From assembly GCA_048569615.1 (NCBI GenBank), contig JBLIRK010000010.1, positions 1-64,000 of the forward strand: a stretch of 64,000 nt of DNA, written 5' to 3'. Made by a program: the position numbers and the translations under genes. Within the stretch, counting starts at the first letter, position 1. Each line of letters opens with the position of its first letter. Below, one piece after another: positions 61,360 to 64,000 of the stretch. The notes under the pieces are model-generated. The model had not been told where the DNA came from and searched no databases. It saw nothing but the letters and a program-made list of their open reading frames with translations. The DNA comes from JAYEPK01 sp048569615. GTDB taxonomy: Archaea; Thermoplasmatota; Penumbrarchaeia; Penumbrarchaeales; Penumbrarchaeaceae.

Positions 61360-62763
61360 ATGAAAAATCCAGATATCCTTTGTATAATCGTGGATTCTCT
61401 CAGAAAGGACCATGGAGAGATGATATGGAAGGATATCGAAACTTATGGATTCAATAGGTATAAAAATGCAATTTCACCCTCTTCGTGGACTACGCCATCC
61501 CATGCATCAATGTTCACTGGCCAATATCCCATGGAGCACGGAGCACATGCTAAGAAGGAGGAACGGGTGGGAGATATCAAATTGAAGTCGGAGGACCTTC
61601 TGACAATGGAATTAAAGGAGATGGGATACTCCAATTTTCTTCTATCCGCAAATCCCCACATATCGAAATACTTTGGATTTACACATTTCGATCATGAACT
61701 GAAGATCGAACTTGTCCCTAATTTCAGGATCATGAAAAAGGAGGAATGGGACGCCATAGTCAAATTGAAGGAGACGGGCTCTTCCAAGCCACAGATCATT
61801 AAAAATCTAATAAAGGACGGCAGATTCCTGCTTCTCTCAAAGAGCATCCTTCAGAAGGTCGGAATCGAGAAAATCGTCAGGTGGATGGATTATCGATACC
61901 GGATCAAGGTGGAGAAGTGGCCCAAGGAGAAGGGATCGAAGAGGATCAGGAAGGAATTCAATTCCATAATCAAGGGAAAGGGGAAGAAGGGGCCAAAATT
62001 CATTTTCATCAATCTCATGGAGGTCCACGAACCTTATTTCATAGATCCGTTGCTCGAGCCCAAGTACAATTTCATTCCGAAAAAATTCCAAAAACGGTTT
62101 ACCAAGTAGAATCTAAATCGCCTTAAGGCTGCTTATAAGGAAGGGGTTGATTACACTTCCAATGTTGTGAAATGGTTATTGAATAGATTGAGAAAGGAAG
62201 GTATGCTAGATAACACGCTCGTCATCATAACAAGCGACCATGGCCAACTGATCGGTGAGAATGATAAAGTCGGTCATGGGGTTTTCCTCACCCATGAAAC
62301 CTTGAAGGTTCCATTGTTCATAAGATTCCCCAAGGGAAAGGAACTGAAGATCAAATCGCATGCAAACCGACAAATGTACATTCCATTGAATAATTTGAAA
62401 GACTTCATATTGAGCAATGTCAAGGAGGATTGCTATGCCGATCATTATCTCTACCAGGACCATGCATTGGCGGAAAGCTTCCGCATAATATGGTCCTGGA
62501 TCGACGATCTGAAAGATGATGTGGACAGGAAATTGGTCGATTTCCATGATAAATACAAGATTGCAATCTACTGCAGGAGCCATTTTGGAATATTTGACGT
62601 GAAAAAATGGGACTTCGAACATATCACCAATGAAGGTGAAAAGGGGCCCAAGGCTGAGATAATCGACGAGATGAGGTGCAAGGTCATCCAACATCTGGAG
62701 AAGAACCTGAACAGGAAGGCAAAAAGGACCTTTCTAACAGACTCTCTCTTAAAAAAAGCATGA
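61360..62763 (+). pseudogene. Sulfatase-superfamily paralogue interrupted by an in-frame TAG codon
   Basis: One reading frame of 467 sense-length codons is split at codon 250 by TAG (62107-62109). Without the TAG it would be a protein nearly the same length as the 468-residue neighbour upstream. It keeps DILCIIVDSLRKD (Asp12), SSWTTPSHASMFTG (Thr44 as nucleophile), FIFINLMEVHEPYF and then, after the TAG, ITSDHGQLIGENDKVGHG. From the PK before the TAG to the GM after it the two proteins align without a gap (45 residues each), with TAG opposite a glutamate. So it is either a very young nonsense mutation or a read-through codon, such as pyrrolysine. Automatic annotation would call two short genes, 61360-62109 and 62167-62763. 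The real start is ATG 61360, with AGGAGCT upstream. Confidence 0.82.
62107..62109 (+). other. In-frame TAG codon
   Basis: The three bases are TAG, in the frame of the gene starting at 61360. No further stop occurs in that frame until 62761. The context is CCAAG-TAG-AATCT. TAG is otherwise used as a final stop by only three genes in this window (the coiled-coil rod, the giant surface protein and gar1). Confidence 0.95.
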
Positions 62764-62836
62764 TAACTTGGTGATCTGGGTATCTTATGAATATCAGAGT
62801 AGCATATCCATGTGAAACAATGGTCAGGAGTATGGC

Positions 62837-63853
62837 ATGCTCTCGAAAGAACCTGCGGTAACAGTTTTAATGGTCGCTTACAAAGGGAACGAACACCTTA
62901 GAGAGGCTATCGAGAGCGTACTTGGACAGAACTTCAGAGACATGGAACTCCTTATCGTTCTGGACCCGCATCCCGATGATATCTGCGAGGAGATGATAAG
63001 GACATTCGAGGATAACAGGATAAGATTGGTCAAGAACGAGAGAAGGATCGGTTTGGTTCGATCCAGGAACAAAGGTCTCGGATTGGCCAAAGGGGAATTT
63101 ATCGCCGTCATGGATTCCGATGATATTTCAATGCCCAAGAGGCTTGAAAAAAGTATCGATTACCTGCTCCGCAATGAGGATTGTGCATTGGTAGGAGGTC
63201 TCTGCCAAGTGATCGATGATAAGGGAAATATCATCAAGGATGCGGCCCCCTTGAGGTCAGAAGAAGAGTTCTTCTATAGGCTCTTCTTTTACAATCAACT
63301 GCCCCACAGCTCGGTTATGATGAGGACGGAAGAAGCACTGAAAGTGGGAGGTTACAGGGAGAAATTCGCCATTGGAGAAGATTACGACCTCTATCTCAGA
63401 CTGATGAAAAGAGGAAGGATCCACCAATTACCGGAGAATCTTGTCAAATGGAGGGCATACGATTCTTCCGTCACATCAAAAGAGCCGGAACTGATGGAAA
63501 GTGAGGTCGTCCTCATAGTGAAGGAGAATTTCAAAAGAATGCTGGGTCTTGAAATTGCCAGGGAGGATATTCTGCTTTACCTGGATAACTCGATCAAAGG
63601 GAGAGATATCGCATCCATCTCGAATTCGTTGAAAAACCTTCTTCGGATAAATACCATGATCCTTCAGACCGCGCCGGAATGGATGGATGAGAAGAGATTG
63701 AAGAGGATAATGAAGGAAAAATACCATTCGCTGCTGACGGGGCAGATCGTCTCAAACAAGGGGCCGAGGTCCCTGATCATAATGATCATGAATCCGATCC
63801 GCATGCCGGGACTCTTTGCACATGGGATCAGAACCCTGTTGGGATTTCGCTGA
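62837..63853 (+). CDS. Glycosyltransferase family 2
   Basis: The 338-residue protein is a GT-A glycosyltransferase: AVTVLMVAYKGNEHLREAIESVLGQ, ELLIVLDPHPDD, RSRNKGLGLAKGEFIAVMDSDDISMPKRLE (with the DSDD metal and nucleotide motif near residue 94) and GGYREKFAIGEDYDLYLRLMKRG, where the acidic ED triplet fits the catalytic base. The C-terminal 110 residues are helical. It transfers a sugar, usually with inversion. GGAG lies six bases before the ATG. It is part of the surface-glycan cluster, on the same strand as its neighbours. Confidence 0.92.
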   Translation: MLSKEPAVTVLMVAYKGNEHLREAIESVLGQNFRDMELLIVLDPHPDDICEEMIRTFEDNRIRLVKNERRIGLVRSRNKGLGLAKGEFIAVMDSDDISMPKRLEKSIDYLLRNEDCALVGGLCQVIDDKGNIIKDAAPLRSEEEFFYRLFFYNQLPHSSVMMRTEEALKVGGYREKFAIGEDYDLYLRLMKRGRIHQLPENLVKWRAYDSSVTSKEPELMESEVVLIVKENFKRMLGLEIAREDILLYLDNSIKGRDIASISNSLKNLLRINTMILQTAPEWMDEKRLKRIMKEKYHSLLTGQIVSNKGPRSLIIMIMNPIRMPGLFAHGIRTLLGFR

Positions 63854-63887
63854 CCGAAAGCGATACGATGGAAGTCACATCTAGCTC

Positions 63888-63897
63888 TTTTTAAATA
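63888..63897 (+). promoter_or_regulatory. TATA-like box of the terminal glycosyltransferase gene
   Basis: TTTTTAAATA centred about 25 bases before the ATG at 63918, with no ribosome site between, fitting a leaderless mRNA. Confidence 0.5.
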
Positions 63898-63917
63898 CCC
63901 TTCGCCATTTCATCACC

Positions 63918-64000
63918 ATGGATAAGCTCAGTATCCTGATCAGTTCGTACAACAGACCGGAGTTGATCGGGTTATCTATAGATTCAATTTTAAATTCAAA
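63918..64000 (+). CDS. Start of a second GT2 glycosyltransferase (truncated by window edge)
   Basis: The first 27 codons read MDKLSILISSYNRPELIGLS and go on to IDSILNSK. This is the typical opening strand and helix of a GT-A glycosyltransferase (SILISSYNRPE). The gene runs off the right end of the window, so no further motif can be checked. Its own TATA-like box suggests a separate transcript within the glycan cluster. Confidence 0.7.
   Translation, partial: MDKLSILISSYNRPELIGLSIDSILNS

Noticed and set aside
62110..62166. A frameshift rather than a nonsense codon splitting the sulfatase paralogue
   Set aside because: Both halves are in the same frame and the bases between contain no other stop, so only the TAG separates them.

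Overview
The window reads as one stretch of a euryarchaeal chromosome, most likely a Thermoplasmata-type lineage. The phylum is inferred, not proven. Archaeal markers are ribosomal protein eS1 (S3Ae), H/ACA protein Gar1, a two-ring Cdc48/VAT ATPase, a TrmG10-type tRNA methylase, a geranylgeranyl-type prenyl synthase, an archaeal-size thiamine pyrophosphokinase and a DUF2240-like protein. TATA-like boxes lie about 25 bases before several genes that then begin without a leader, while others have strong GGAGGT/GGGGTG ribosome sites. TGA is by far the commonest stop and TAG is rare. No tRNA, rRNA, IS element or CRISPR array was found.

Layout. 1-2620 (-): a partial gene with two tandem 2-phosphoglycerate-kinase-like P-loop domains, the second with a destroyed Walker A. 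2968-9076 (-): an ion-transporter permease, then a multi-spanning membrane protein overlapping a beta-propeller surface protein. 9245-17430 (+): a seven-FnIII surface protein, an RNase II/R-type exoribonuclease and a rod of eight ~98-residue coiled-coil repeats. 17445-30657 (-): thiamine pyrophosphokinase, a 1957-residue Ig/PKD surface protein, a membrane-anchored HExxH metalloprotease, a transmembrane transcription regulator and a thioredoxin-fold surface protein. 30728-33100 (-): CysRS, a degenerate RNase H-fold protein and Gar1 with an Arg/Gly-rich tail. 33217-40039 (+): a J-domain protein, a RuvC-like protein, Cdc48, a PRC-barrel protein, a HisA/HisF-like protein, a DUF2240-like protein and a TPR-JAMM fusion. 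40420-47123: a membrane protein, prenyl synthase, zinc ribbon, another surface protein and TrmG10. 47149-55220 (-): a surface protein with a Pro/Gln tail, a response regulator next to a histidine-kinase-like protein lacking its histidine, eS1, dihydroorotase and an AMMECR1 protein. 55355-64000 (+): a surface-polysaccharide locus with flippase, formyltransferase-propeller fusion, GT4, two alkaline-phosphatase/sulfatase-superfamily proteins (the second split by an in-frame TAG) and two GT2 enzymes, the last cut by the window edge.

How the genes may work together. Seven large proteins share one plan: signal peptide, extracellular beta-domains, one C-terminal membrane helix and a cytoplasmic tail. 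They fill roughly a third of the window and look like the cell's outer coat and its protein-processing equipment. The 55-64 kb locus would supply glycans to decorate that surface. The Cdc48 / J-domain / TPR-JAMM neighbourhood looks like a protein unfolding and desampylation module. The strongest leads for something undescribed are the TPR-JAMM protein beside Cdc48, the in-frame TAG in the sulfatase-like gene, the signalling pair with a missing phospho-histidine, the half-dead tandem kinase, the membrane-tethered regulator and the 98-residue repeat rod.
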